Below are positions 43,943 to 52,727 of a stretch of DNA of 60,305 bases, one piece after another. A program made the translations under genes and the position numbers. The notes under the pieces are model-generated. The model searched no databases. It was given only the letters and a program-made list of their open reading frames with translations, and was not told the origin of the DNA. The stretch is from Arenibacter latericius DSM 15913 (lineage in GTDB: Bacteria > Bacteroidota > Bacteroidia > Flavobacteriales > Flavobacteriaceae), in assembly GCF_000424985.1 (NCBI RefSeq), contig NZ_KE384289.1, forward strand, positions 13,089-73,393. Reading direction: 5' to 3'. Numbering within the stretch: position 1 is the first letter of the stretch; every line of letters starts with the position of its first letter.

Positions 43943-45433
43943 ATGGACAAATATATTCTTGCTCTTGATCAGGGTACAACAAGTTCACGCGCGATACTTT
44001 TTGATAAAAAAGGTAACATCATCTCTGTTGCTCAAAAAGAATTTACCCAATACTTTCCTAAACCAGGGTGGGTAGAACATGATCCTATGGAGATTTGGTC
44101 AACACAAGCAGGGATCGCAGCAGAAGCGACTGTGAAAAAAGGATTAAATGGTACTAATATCGCTGCCATAGGAATTACCAATCAAAGAGAGACTGTTATA
44201 GTATGGGATCGTAAAACAGGAATTCCGGTTTACAATGCCATCGTTTGGCAAGATAAAAGAACTTCGGCTTACTGTGACGAACTAACAGCCAACGGAAAAA
44301 CAGATCTAATTCGTTCAAAAACTGGTCTTGTTATAGATTCTTATTTCTCTGCCACTAAAGTAAAGTGGATTTTAGATAATGTAGAAGGAGCAAGAGAAAA
44401 AGCAGAAGCTGGTGATCTTATACTAGGAACCACAGACACTTGGTTAATTTGGAACTTTACCAAAGGAGAAAAACACGTCACCGATGTTACTAATGCCTCT
44501 AGGACATTAATGTATAACATCAATACGATGGCATGGGACGATGAACTTTTAGAACTATTTACTATTCCAAAAAGTATGTTACCAGAAGTAAAGCAGTCTA
44601 GTGAAGTATATGGTCATACTAAAACTACTGTTTTTGCAACACCTATACCAATTGCCGGAATTGCAGGAGATCAGCAAGCGGCCTTATTTGGTAGTATGTG
44701 TATAAGAAAAGGGATGGTAAAAAACACCTATGGGACTGGATGTTTTATGCTTATGAATATTGGAGATAAACCCAAATTGTCTCAAAACAATCTTTTAACT
44801 ACAGTGGCGTGGCAAATAGACGGAAAAACTCAGTACGCACTAGAAGGAAGCATATTTGTAGGAGGCGCTGTAGTGCAATGGTTGCGAGACAGTCTTAAAC
44901 TTATAAAAACTTCAGCAGAAGTAGAAAAACTGGCCAATGAGGTACCGAGCTCCGAAGGTGTAGTTTTTGTACCAGCTTTTGCCGGTCTTGGCGCACCACA
45001 CTGGAATCAATATGCACAAGGAACTATTTTTGGATTAACAAGAGGTTCTACAGATGCTCATATTGCACGAGCGGCATTAGAATCAATTGCATATCAAACA
45101 ATGGATATTCTTAAGGCCATGGAAGCAGACACCGGAATCGCTATCAAAGAGTTACGTGTTGACGGTGGCGCTACAGTAAACGATATGTTAATGCAGTTTC
45201 AAGCCGATGTCCTGAACACCATAACTGTTAGGCCAAAAGTTGTTGAAACTACTGCCATGGGAGCAGCTTATCTAGCCGGCCTTGCTGTTGGATATTGGAA
45301 AAACATAGAAGAGATTCAAGAAATTTGGCAAGCGGATGTGCACTTTAAACCTACTCAGGATAGAACCGAAACGGATGAGGGGATTAAACGCTGGTATAAA
45401 GCAATTGACGCGTTAGAACATTGGACTAAATAA
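43943..45433 (+). CDS. glpK: Glycerol kinase
   Basis: Cytoplasmic FGGY-family kinase of 496 residues making glycerol 3-phosphate from glycerol and ATP. The N-terminal phosphate loop is [34 protein letters not shown] binds glycerol. [15 protein letters not shown] and [16 protein letters not shown] segments (here [14 protein letters not shown]), and the C-terminal [17 protein letters not shown] are all standard GlpK motifs. It lies 71 bp after glpD and 26 bp before glpF. Confidence 0.97.
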   Translation: MDKYILALDQGTTSSRAILFDKKGNIISVAQKEFTQYFPKPGWVEHDPMEIWSTQAGIAAEATVKKGLNGTNIAAIGITNQRETVIVWDRKTGIPVYNAIVWQDKRTSAYCDELTANGKTDLIRSKTGLVIDSYFSATKVKWILDNVEGAREKAEAGDLILGTTDTWLIWNFTKGEKHVTDVTNASRTLMYNINTMAWDDELLELFTIPKSMLPEVKQSSEVYGHTKTTVFATPIPIAGIAGDQQAALFGSMCIRKGMVKNTYGTGCFMLMNIGDKPKLSQNNLLTTVAWQIDGKTQYALEGSIFVGGAVVQWLRDSLKLIKTSAEVEKLANEVPSSEGVVFVPAFAGLGAPHWNQYAQGTIFGLTRGSTDAHIARAALESIAYQTMDILKAMEADTGIAIKELRVDGGATVNDMLMQFQADVLNTITVRPKVVETTAMGAAYLAGLAVGYWKNIEEIQEIWQADVHFKPTQDRTETDEGIKRWYKAIDALEHWTK

Positions 45434-45459
45434 CTACAACCTACTTAAAACTTTAAATC

Positions 45460-46188
45460 ATGACACCATTTATAGCAGAAATTATAGGAACAATGTTCCT
45501 AATTACACTCGGGGGCGGAGTTGTCGCCAATGTAGTATTAAATCAAACAAAGGGGAGCAATAGCGGTTGGATTGTAATTACCACCGGTTGGGCATTAGCA
45601 GTTTACGCAGGTGTAGTAATAGCAGGACCTTACAGTGGAGCACATCTTAATCCCGCAGTTACCATTGGGTTAGCTGTTGCGGGTAAATTTCCTTGGGAAT
45701 CAGTACCCATATACCTACTAGGAGAATTTTTAGGAGCTATGCTAGGAGCCTTTATCGTTTGGCTAGTCTACAGCAACCACTTTGAAAAAACCGAAGATGA
45801 AAGTCTAAAAAGAGCGGTTTTCTGTACCGATCCTGCAATCAGAAGCCCTCTAAACAATTTGGTTAGTGAAATTGTCGGCACATTTTTTCTTGTGTTCGCT
45901 ATCTTTTTCTTCACTGATGTTAGTTTTCAGCAGAACGAGACAGAAACAATCATAGGTATGGGGTCCATAGGAGCAATTCCTGTAACGTTCATAGTTTGGG
46001 CCATTGGTCTTTCTTTAGGCGGAACAACGGGTTATGCTATTAATCCAGAAAGGGATTTAGGGCCAAGAATAATGCATGCGATTTTACCCATAAAAGGTAG
46101 TAGCGACTGGGGGTACGCTTGGATCCCTGTTGTAGGACCTATTATTGGAGGTGTGATCGCAGCAGTTTTATATGGAATAGTCCTATAA
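45460..46188 (+). CDS. glpF: Glycerol facilitator (MIP/aquaporin family)
   Basis: Inner-membrane channel of 242 residues with six full and two half helices. The first half-helix is the normal SGAHLNPAVTIG (NPA at 64-66). The second is GYAINPERDLGPR (195-197), with Glu in place of the usual Ala of the second NPA; the following Arg198 and Asp199 that mark glycerol-conducting members are intact. Position after glpK supports glycerol uptake. The Glu next to the selectivity arginine may change conductance. Confidence 0.93.
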   Translation: MTPFIAEIIGTMFLITLGGGVVANVVLNQTKGSNSGWIVITTGWALAVYAGVVIAGPYSGAHLNPAVTIGLAVAGKFPWESVPIYLLGEFLGAMLGAFIVWLVYSNHFEKTEDESLKRAVFCTDPAIRSPLNNLVSEIVGTFFLVFAIFFFTDVSFQQNETETIIGMGSIGAIPVTFIVWAIGLSLGGTTGYAINPERDLGPRIMHAILPIKGSSDWGYAWIPVVGPIIGGVIAAVLYGIVL

Positions 46189-46222
46189 CCAACATACTAT
46201 TAAACCCAATTAAATTTAATAA

Positions 46223-46988
46223 ATGAAAAAGACCATACACCTACTTTTGGCAGCATTCATATCAATACAAATGGTTTAAGCACAGAAATCAGAAATTAAG
46301 GATAGCCCTACAGATTTTACCGTAGATTTAAAATAAAATCATTTATGGAGAGGTTTAATAATCTCAGACAACCCTATGTTGCGTGTGCCAACTATAGTAA
46401 CTTTAAATAAATCTGGTAGTTTAACAACAGGTTTTTGGAGAGGAATTTCTTTTTTCAAATGAAAGTGACGGATCTCATTATAAAGAAATAAACTATTATG
46501 TTCAATATGCTAATAAAGGATTCTCTATTGGGCTTTGGGATTTATTCAACACTAGAGGAGTTGACAGGCCTGATGTTTGGGATTACAACAAAGAAACTTC
46601 AGTACACTTAATCAACCTAAGAACATCTTATCACTTTGGAAAAAGCTTTCCGTTAACTTTAGAGCTAGATTTGATTTTATTTGGAAGTGGGGATTCTCAA
46701 TATTCCGATGACTTGGATTTTGAGCAGCGGTATTCTACGTATCTTCAAGTATCTTATCCTTTGGTAAAAGACTCAAAAGTCAATTTAAATGGATTTGTAG
46801 GTACTGGATTTTCATTGAATGGAGATACGCATTTATATGGAGATGAAAATTTTGCTCTGGTTAATATTGGGCTTACACCCTCGAAAACCTTTAAATTAGG
46901 GGGTTATAACTTACCCGTTTCAGCAACAACATTATCGAATCCGTTCTTAAAGTTTGCCAGGGTACAATTAGCAGCTAGGCTGTTTTAA
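46223..46988 (+). pseudogene. Outer-membrane porin-like gene, broken
   Basis: From ATG 46223 the reading starts as a signal peptide (MKKTIHLLLAAFISIQMV), then meets TAA at 46277-46279 and again TAA at 46334-46336 (VDLK-stop-NHLWRGLIISD). A run of six T near 46450 causes a +1 shift; with one T removed the frame continues SFSNESDGSHYKEINYYV to the end at 46988 (KFARVQLAARLF, terminal Phe). The restored product of about 255 residues has the alternating strands of a small porin. It is 35 bp downstream of glpF, so it probably was the outer-membrane part of the glycerol operon. Confidence 0.85.
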
Positions 46989-46995
46989 TGATTTT

Positions 46996-47045
46996 CAACA
47001 AAACAAACTGACTGATAAGGCATTCTTTCTTAGTCTGTTTTGTTG
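46996..47045 (+). terminator. Probable glp operon terminator
   Basis: CAACAAAACAAACTGA at 46996-47011 pairs, with one mismatch, with TTAGTCTGTTTTGTTG (47030-47045) around an 18-nt loop. It is a long stem right after the last reading frame of the glp operon. Confidence 0.6.
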
Positions 47046-47275
47046 TTGGCAATTGACAATAAGTAGCCTCTATTGGGGAATTCAAAAGTCATATAGGAAA
47101 TATTTCATAAAAAGCACCTTGTGATTACAGTGGATGCTCATAAATAATATATGGTATATTATCTGCAAAAAGAAATTGACAGATATTCCCGGTAATCTAG
47201 CTCTTAGACATTATTGAAAGAAATGTGCAAGTTTGGAATGGATAGGTTTTGAGATAAAATAACTTAAAAAAGAAA

Positions 47276-47299
47276 GGGCTTCCAATCTCTTGAAAGCCC
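47276..47299 (-). terminator. Minus-strand terminator next to a tRNA-like scar
   Basis: Read on the minus strand, GGGCTT (47294-47299) pairs with AAGCCC (47276-47281), followed by a TTTCTTTTTT tail. It directly follows the tRNA-like 3' end at 47309-47322. Confidence 0.55.
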
Positions 47300-47308
47300 C
47301 GTGTTTAT

Positions 47309-47322
47309 TGGTCGGGATGACA
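47309..47322 (-). other. tRNA 3'-end-like fragment (possible att scar)
   Basis: On the minus strand, TGTCATCCCGACCA looks like the last bases of a tRNA-Pro acceptor stem with encoded CCA, followed 10 bp later by a terminator as behind real tRNA genes. The rest of the tRNA is absent. This could be an attachment-site remnant of an integrated element, or a chance match of 14 bases. Confidence 0.35.
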
Positions 47323-47659
47323 GCATCCATACAACCTATTCAAATAATTGATTACCAGCACTTTACACGTTTTTATTTAATGTAAAATCCCGCTATTGAC
47401 ATGTTAATCAAATGTGTAACTAAATGAAAGTAAATATCACTCGTTTTTACTTCTTCCAAGATACAAAAATATTTAATTCACAGAGAATAATCTTTAATCT
47501 ATTAAAGCTTTACATTCCCAAAAATCTCATGACAAAACGTATTAAAATTAGTAGAAGACTAAGATTTAGAGGGGTATTTAATCGATTCTCTTAGTATTTT
47601 TCACATCGCACGGTTTGCTACTATAAAACTGATATAATCACTCCGAGATAGCCCCGTAT

Positions 47660-49183
47660 TCAATATATGTCCACGGTTTTATCTCTTAAATTCATTATAA
47701 ATTCTGAAGGAGATAATTGAGTTACATTTTTAAAACTGGCTGAAAATTTACTATGTGAAGAAAAACCACATTCTTCTGCTAAATAACTGATTTTATAATT
47801 TAAGTAATCGGGGTTAGTTTTTAATCTATTAACAATATAATTAATTCGTAACTCGTTTATATAATGATTATAGTCCGTATTTTTATGTCTTTTTAATATC
47901 TGCCGTAAATATTTTGAATTACTATTTAAAAAACCAACGAGTGTAGAAAACGACATATTTTTATCTAAAAATTGGTTGGAATTCTCAAATTCTTTTAATT
48001 TTTGTAAAATATTACTCTCGGTTTCTTGGGACATATAATTTTTCTCCTCATCTCTTTTAGTTTTAGATGCAGAATTGTGAGATGTATTATTATCCGGCAA
48101 CCTTTGAAGATGACTTAAGTCCCTCTTTCTTTTATAGATATATGTACCAAAAATGATAATAAGTATCAAAAAACTAATGCCAAAAAAAAGCACATGTTTA
48201 TTTGTCCATTTTATAGGTTTATCTTTTTCTTGAAGTCTCCGTATTAGCTTATTAGCAATATCTATTTGACTTTGTCTTGCAATGTTTATTAGTTTCTCTC
48301 TTTTTTCAGTAAACAATATAAAATTGTCATTATCACTTATAATCTTGTAATAGTCCCTTAAAGCCTTATAGACCTCGACTTTTAGATTATAAAAGTTCGA
48401 AGCTTCTGCAACATCTAATGCTTTTAGATAATAAGTATGAGCATTTTCAAATTCATCCTGATACTGATAAGTTGCTCCTAAACCATTATAAATAAACCCT
48501 TTTAATGGACTGTTTGGATTTTGAGAGATATGAAGATGTTGCAATGCCTGGTCAAAATTAATAAATGCGGAATCTGATTTCTTCAGTAATAAATAGTTTT
48601 TCCCAAGTAACTCGTGAGTTGTTGCTAAATGAAAGTTAGGATCATATTTCTTGTTTAGGTTATTGAAAAGTTCAATTCCTTGTTTTAAATAAATTATTGC
48701 ATTTGTATGATCTCCTACTTCCATGGCATAGTATGCCAATTCTTGCTGCAGATTTCCCTGAAATCTCAAAGCGTCATTTTTGTTTTTTATTTTTTCACTT
48801 GCCTCTATTGCTTTATTTAATGCTTTTTTTCCAGAGGAGGTTATCCCATTCTCCCTAAACAAAGTAGAAAGCAATCCATTAAATCGTGCTATATATATGT
48901 AATTCTCACTTGAACTAAATAATCCATCTGCTTGTTCAATAAGCTTTATAGCTTCACTTGTTAAGCCATTTTGTCGTAAAATTGATGCTTTTAACATTAG
49001 AGCCTTAGCCTGCTCAGTTTGATTGGCTGAAATTTCAAATAAATAATCAGTCTCTACTAAAGCTTTAACTGGTCTGGTTGATACTAAATTGCGTGATATA
49101 TTATTATAGATACTATCAAATTCAGGGTTCTGTGAAAAAGATGTAAACCAGGTTAATATTAAAAATAAAGAAGTCCATTTCAT
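47660..49183 (-). CDS. Membrane TPR sensor with C-terminal AraC DNA-binding domain
   Basis: A 507-residue one-component regulator. A signal-like N-terminus (MKWTSLFLILTWFTSFSQ) precedes about six TPR units (about 50-290, for example HATTHELLGKNYLLLKKSD-type helices). A transmembrane helix at about 325-347 (VLFFGISFLILIIIFGTYIY) follows, with a linker and an AraC domain (about 395-500, SFSTLVGFLNSNSKYLRQIL and ISYLAEECGFSSHSKFSASF). It would sense in the periplasm and bind DNA at the membrane. It lies 879 bp downstream of the polysaccharide gene cluster and has a paralogue at 58601 upstream of it, sharing almost the same DNA-binding domain. Confidence 0.9.
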   Translation of the reverse strand: MKWTSLFLILTWFTSFSQNPEFDSIYNNISRNLVSTRPVKALVETDYLFEISANQTEQAKALMLKASILRQNGLTSEAIKLIEQADGLFSSSENYIYIARFNGLLSTLFRENGITSSGKKALNKAIEASEKIKNKNDALRFQGNLQQELAYYAMEVGDHTNAIIYLKQGIELFNNLNKKYDPNFHLATTHELLGKNYLLLKKSDSAFINFDQALQHLHISQNPNSPLKGFIYNGLGATYQYQDEFENAHTYYLKALDVAEASNFYNLKVEVYKALRDYYKIISDNDNFILFTEKREKLINIARQSQIDIANKLIRRLQEKDKPIKWTNKHVLFFGISFLILIIIFGTYIYKRKRDLSHLQRLPDNNTSHNSASKTKRDEEKNYMSQETESNILQKLKEFENSNQFLDKNMSFSTLVGFLNSNSKYLRQILKRHKNTDYNHYINELRINYIVNRLKTNPDYLNYKISYLAEECGFSSHSKFSASFKNVTQLSPSEFIMNLRDKTVDIY

Positions 49184-50061
49184 TGTAAATAAAATCCCGA
49201 GCTTATATATTAAATAATAATTTATAGAAATACATCTAAAAAATCAGTAAATATAAGGTTTAATAGACGTTTCAAGCTTTGATTTTCCTTAATACTTTAG
49301 GGATTGAAATGATAATATTAATCAAATAAACTTTTAAAGTTATCTTTAATCAAATACGCAATAACCTTAGCCTAAGAAAGCAGGTAAATAAAAGGGATTC
49401 AAATTTTGAGGTTGGGGCGGTATACTATTACATTTTAACAAAATTATCCTGAATAGAGCTAGAAAACTAGGTAAAACTAGCAATGACGCATTAAAAATCT
49501 GTTTGTCAATGATTTACATGTTTATTAAGCTAAACTTTGCAACCATTTAAGTCCTCATATTTTAAAAATTGATTCTAGTAACAATTATGATATTTAATAC
49601 ATATCCAATCTTGACAGTATATAGAACTTATATACTAACATGGCTCCCGTTACAATCCATCTAGTAATTTCTATTTACTAATAAAAGTAAGATTTTAGGA
49701 TAATACAGTAGTTTAAAGAAATTTAGAATTATTAGTTTAAAACTTTTAAGTAGATAAAAAAATAAAAACGTTCCTTAAGTCCAATATAAATACCCCTCTC
49801 GTAACTTCTACAGCCTTGTGAATATTTACAAAACCTATGCATACATTAAAACAACGATTAATGGACAACACTCGGAGAGTAAGATTATAATACTATATAT
49901 CCATAATAATCTCTTGGATATAACTACTGATTTGGTATTTGAACTAATTTATTTACAACTAAAAGTCCGTCAAAACCACCATTAAATTAACTCCAAATAC
50001 AAGTAATATATTTCTTTTAAAAATCATTGAACTCACAAAAATGTTGAGAAAATAGAAGATA
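49184..50061. other. Intergenic region upstream of the TPR-AraC regulator
   Basis: About 880 bp of AT-rich DNA between two minus-strand genes. It must contain the end of the polysaccharide operon and the regulator's promoter. I find no perfect -7 box, no strong hairpin and no gene; several short open frames lack starts and known motifs. Confidence 0.5.
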
Positions 50062-50580
50062 CTAATTGTAACCATGTTCACCTATATCCTTATCTAAATA
50101 ATATGTCCTATTATTTTCCCTGCTCTCTACCATATGCTCCAATCTTTTATCTCTTTCTAACTGGAACAACTCTTCATAATCCTTACTGTAGTGTGAGTCA
50201 GGAACTACATTTAAATCAAATACTAATTCTATTTTATCGGTATGGGCTAAGTTTCCATAAATGGCAATATGATGCTGAACATAACCTATATTTTTATTAC
50301 TATTGTAGGTCAATAATAAGCGTCCTTCCCCGCCTGGAGGTATTGTTTTAATGGATGATTTTTTAGCAGCAATACATCCACAAGAAGTTATTATATCGGA
50401 AAGAATAAATGGAGAATTCCCAGTGTTCTTTACAACATAGACCACATTTAATTCCTGACCTTGCAAGATTGGATAATAATGTCTGTTGTTATCTATTATT
50501 TTTAGCGTAGTTTCTTTGTCTTTCACTTCACAACCTAAAATAGTGAATAGTGTAATCAATAATGCAACTAAATTTTTCAT
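50062..50580 (-). CDS. DUF1573 lipoprotein
   Basis: A 172-residue lipoprotein with lipobox TILGC (Cys17). Residues about 30-130 are a DUF1573 immunoglobulin-like domain (VVYVVKNTGNSPFILSDIIT, SCGCIAAKKSS, PPGGEGRLLLTYNSNKNIGY), including the family's conserved SCGC. The last 40 residues are charged and helical. DUF1573 proteins are common in Bacteroidota envelopes but of unknown role. It is the last gene of the cluster, 5 bp after the DUF4838 gene, so it is probably a structural or binding accessory of that machine. Confidence 0.88.
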   Translation of the reverse strand: MKNLVALLITLFTILGCEVKDKETTLKIIDNNRHYYPILQGQELNVVYVVKNTGNSPFILSDIITSCGCIAAKKSSIKTIPPGGEGRLLLTYNSNKNIGYVQHHIAIYGNLAHTDKIELVFDLNVVPDSHYSKDYEELFQLERDKRLEHMVESRENNRTYYLDKDIGEHGYN

Positions 50581-50585
50581 AGTAT

Positions 50586-52727
50586 TTAATTTATCTGAAT
50601 TTCGTCTAAACCGATATTATATCTACCAAAGGGTTTTTCAATTCTTACCGTTAGTGTTTCAGTTCCGAAAAGATTTATATCTATCTCCAATTCTGCTATT
50701 CCATTAAGGATATCAATATCTTTTTCTGTAAAAGTTTTAATTAATTTACCATCAGAGTAAAATTCAAGTATTTTTGGGAGATGAAACCTATGTTTTTTTA
50801 AGACAAGAAAGCGTAGTTTAATAGTTTTCGCATTTTGAATATTTTGAGTTTTAATGCTAAATTGTGTAGAATCCTTGCTACTAATATACCAACCTTGATG
50901 GTAATCCATTTTAAATCCAGGAAGGCCGTCATTTAATAGATAGGTTTCATTATAATCACTTTCTAGTTTAAAATTTGATTCAATCGTTGTTCCCTTCAAT
51001 AAATTTTTATACCCTTTCCCAGACAGTAAACTTTGCCAAGTGTCCAAATAGCATTTTAAATCACCATCAACCTCCCTATAGCTATTCAAGTCCGTATACT
51101 TATCATAATCTTTAAGCATTAAGATCCATTCTTTATATCCTTGCCTTGTTGATGTTTCTATACTGTTTTTTAGATTGTACTCTAATTTACTTTCTTGTTT
51201 GGTATAGGCTATTTGAAGCCTAGTAAATGACAATGCAGTTATTAGCTTTTTAAGCTTAACCTTTTCAATTCCTTGTGTTTTTAAGATGGATTCCTTCAGT
51301 TTGTTATAAAAATCAATAAAATGATCAGAATCAATGTATGTGTTTAAAATATCTCTCATTCCTCCATACATAGGGTAAGCTTTGTTGGAAGACTGAAAAT
51401 TATCTTCAATTTCCAAATAATACTTAGCCAATAATTGATGATTTTTAGGATAATTCCTTTGGAGGTACCTTCTAATTAACTTTTCAATATTAACCTCAAC
51501 ATCCATTAACAAGGCAGCTGAAATATAGGTTTTTAAGTCGTCAAATGAAGAATAGTCATAACCACTTGCATTGAGAAAAATTCCTTTTACTTTATATTTT
51601 TTAAAAAAGCGTAATTGCTTTTGCAATCCAAAAAGTACAGGAACAGGCGTTAGATAATCATCAAAATTTGACGCATAGTCCCATAAATAAATAGCTGGTG
51701 ATTTTTCTTTCCATACTTTCAACTGACTTATAAACGTTTTAATAGAAGGCTGATCCTCTTTAAGATTAATGCCTCTTGGTAAGTCTGCAGTACTAATAAA
51801 AACTCCAATATTAGAGCCTAGGTTGTATGTTGGAGGCTCAATTGTCGTCCGATATGCAGATGTAAAAAAATAATGTAGAGGTAATAATTTCCCTAGTTTA
51901 TTAATAAAATTTGTAACCGCTGGTGTTGCATTAGTCGTGGTATTACCCAATTTAATACAGTTATTGCAAGTACAAACTAAATCGTTGTCTTGTGGCATTA
52001 TCATAAAGCGGTAGCTAACAGATGTACCATCGCCAAATTGATTGATAATATAATCATATGTAGAGTTAACCAATAATTCAGAGGAAAAGCAAAATTGTTC
52101 TCTCGAAACTCGGTCTCCATCAACTCGAGAATAAATATCATTCCCGACCTCTTTATTTACAACTTTTCCAAGATTGTGTCCCCACAGACCCCAATCTGTA
52201 TCAACATTGTTCGTACCAATTATAGATGAATAGCCCTTTTCAAGGTTAGGTAAGAAGTGTGGTTCACGATAAGAAAAATCAAAATCCTTACAATGTGTTT
52301 CAAAATTAATTATACTAGGTGGAAGATCACTTGCTTGAAATCGATTATCCACCTCAGCAATGGCATCTATTAATTGATAGATTATCCAAACAGCTGTCTT
52401 ATCATTTTTAAATCGTAAAACTGTTCTATTCGGGTAGTCCTCAATACAATAATCATGCTCTAAATCGGCTACAAGATGAAATTGAATAATTCTAGTTCCT
52501 TCAGGGATTTTATTCAAAGGTTGGTTTTTTAAAAATTGTACTGTAGATTTATCTTGGCTACGTTTCAAAAGATGACTATAAGCATAAGCAGCCCAATTAT
52601 CACTTCTATTATTTTCTATTGCATTTAGGACGTAAGCCTTAGCCTTTATATTTGAATTGGCCCAGGCAAAACTCCCTACCCACATAAATAAGAAAGCAAC
52701 GCCTCTATAAATACTAAAATGCCACAT
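50586..52727 (-). CDS. DUF4838 protein (glycoside-hydrolase-like)
   Basis: A 713-residue exported protein (signal peptide about 1-23). Residues 60-135 resemble the beta-alpha domain that precedes GH20/GH67-type barrels; about 150-440 is the DUF4838 barrel region with FDFSYREPHFLPN (149-161) and the cysteine cluster VCTCNNCIKLG (251-261) in the position seen in other DUF4838 proteins. A helical region and a C-terminal beta domain (about 600-713) follow. DUF4838 has no proven activity that I know of. Placement in a synthase-type operon suggests a polymer-trimming or -modifying enzyme like PgaB, BcsZ or AlgL. It overlaps the barrel gene by 14 bp. Confidence 0.8.
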   Translation of the reverse strand: MWHFSIYRGVAFLFMWVGSFAWANSNIKAKAYVLNAIENNRSDNWAAYAYSHLLKRSQDKSTVQFLKNQPLNKIPEGTRIIQFHLVADLEHDYCIEDYPNRTVLRFKNDKTAVWIIYQLIDAIAEVDNRFQASDLPPSIINFETHCKDFDFSYREPHFLPNLEKGYSSIIGTNNVDTDWGLWGHNLGKVVNKEVGNDIYSRVDGDRVSREQFCFSSELLVNSTYDYIINQFGDGTSVSYRFMIMPQDNDLVCTCNNCIKLGNTTTNATPAVTNFINKLGKLLPLHYFFTSAYRTTIEPPTYNLGSNIGVFISTADLPRGINLKEDQPSIKTFISQLKVWKEKSPAIYLWDYASNFDDYLTPVPVLFGLQKQLRFFKKYKVKGIFLNASGYDYSSFDDLKTYISAALLMDVEVNIEKLIRRYLQRNYPKNHQLLAKYYLEIEDNFQSSNKAYPMYGGMRDILNTYIDSDHFIDFYNKLKESILKTQGIEKVKLKKLITALSFTRLQIAYTKQESKLEYNLKNSIETSTRQGYKEWILMLKDYDKYTDLNSYREVDGDLKCYLDTWQSLLSGKGYKNLLKGTTIESNFKLESDYNETYLLNDGLPGFKMDYHQGWYISSKDSTQFSIKTQNIQNAKTIKLRFLVLKKHRFHLPKILEFYSDGKLIKTFTEKDIDILNGIAELEIDINLFGTETLTVRIEKPFGRYNIGLDEIQIN

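Larger units (their letters stand above)
46989..47659. other. Intergenic region with operon terminator and tRNA-like scar
   Basis: After the pseudogene come an inverted repeat (46996-47045), a minus-strand hairpin (47276-47299) with a tRNA 3'-end-like sequence (47309-47322), and about 330 bp of AT-rich DNA before the regulator gene. No gene is seen. Confidence 0.5.
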
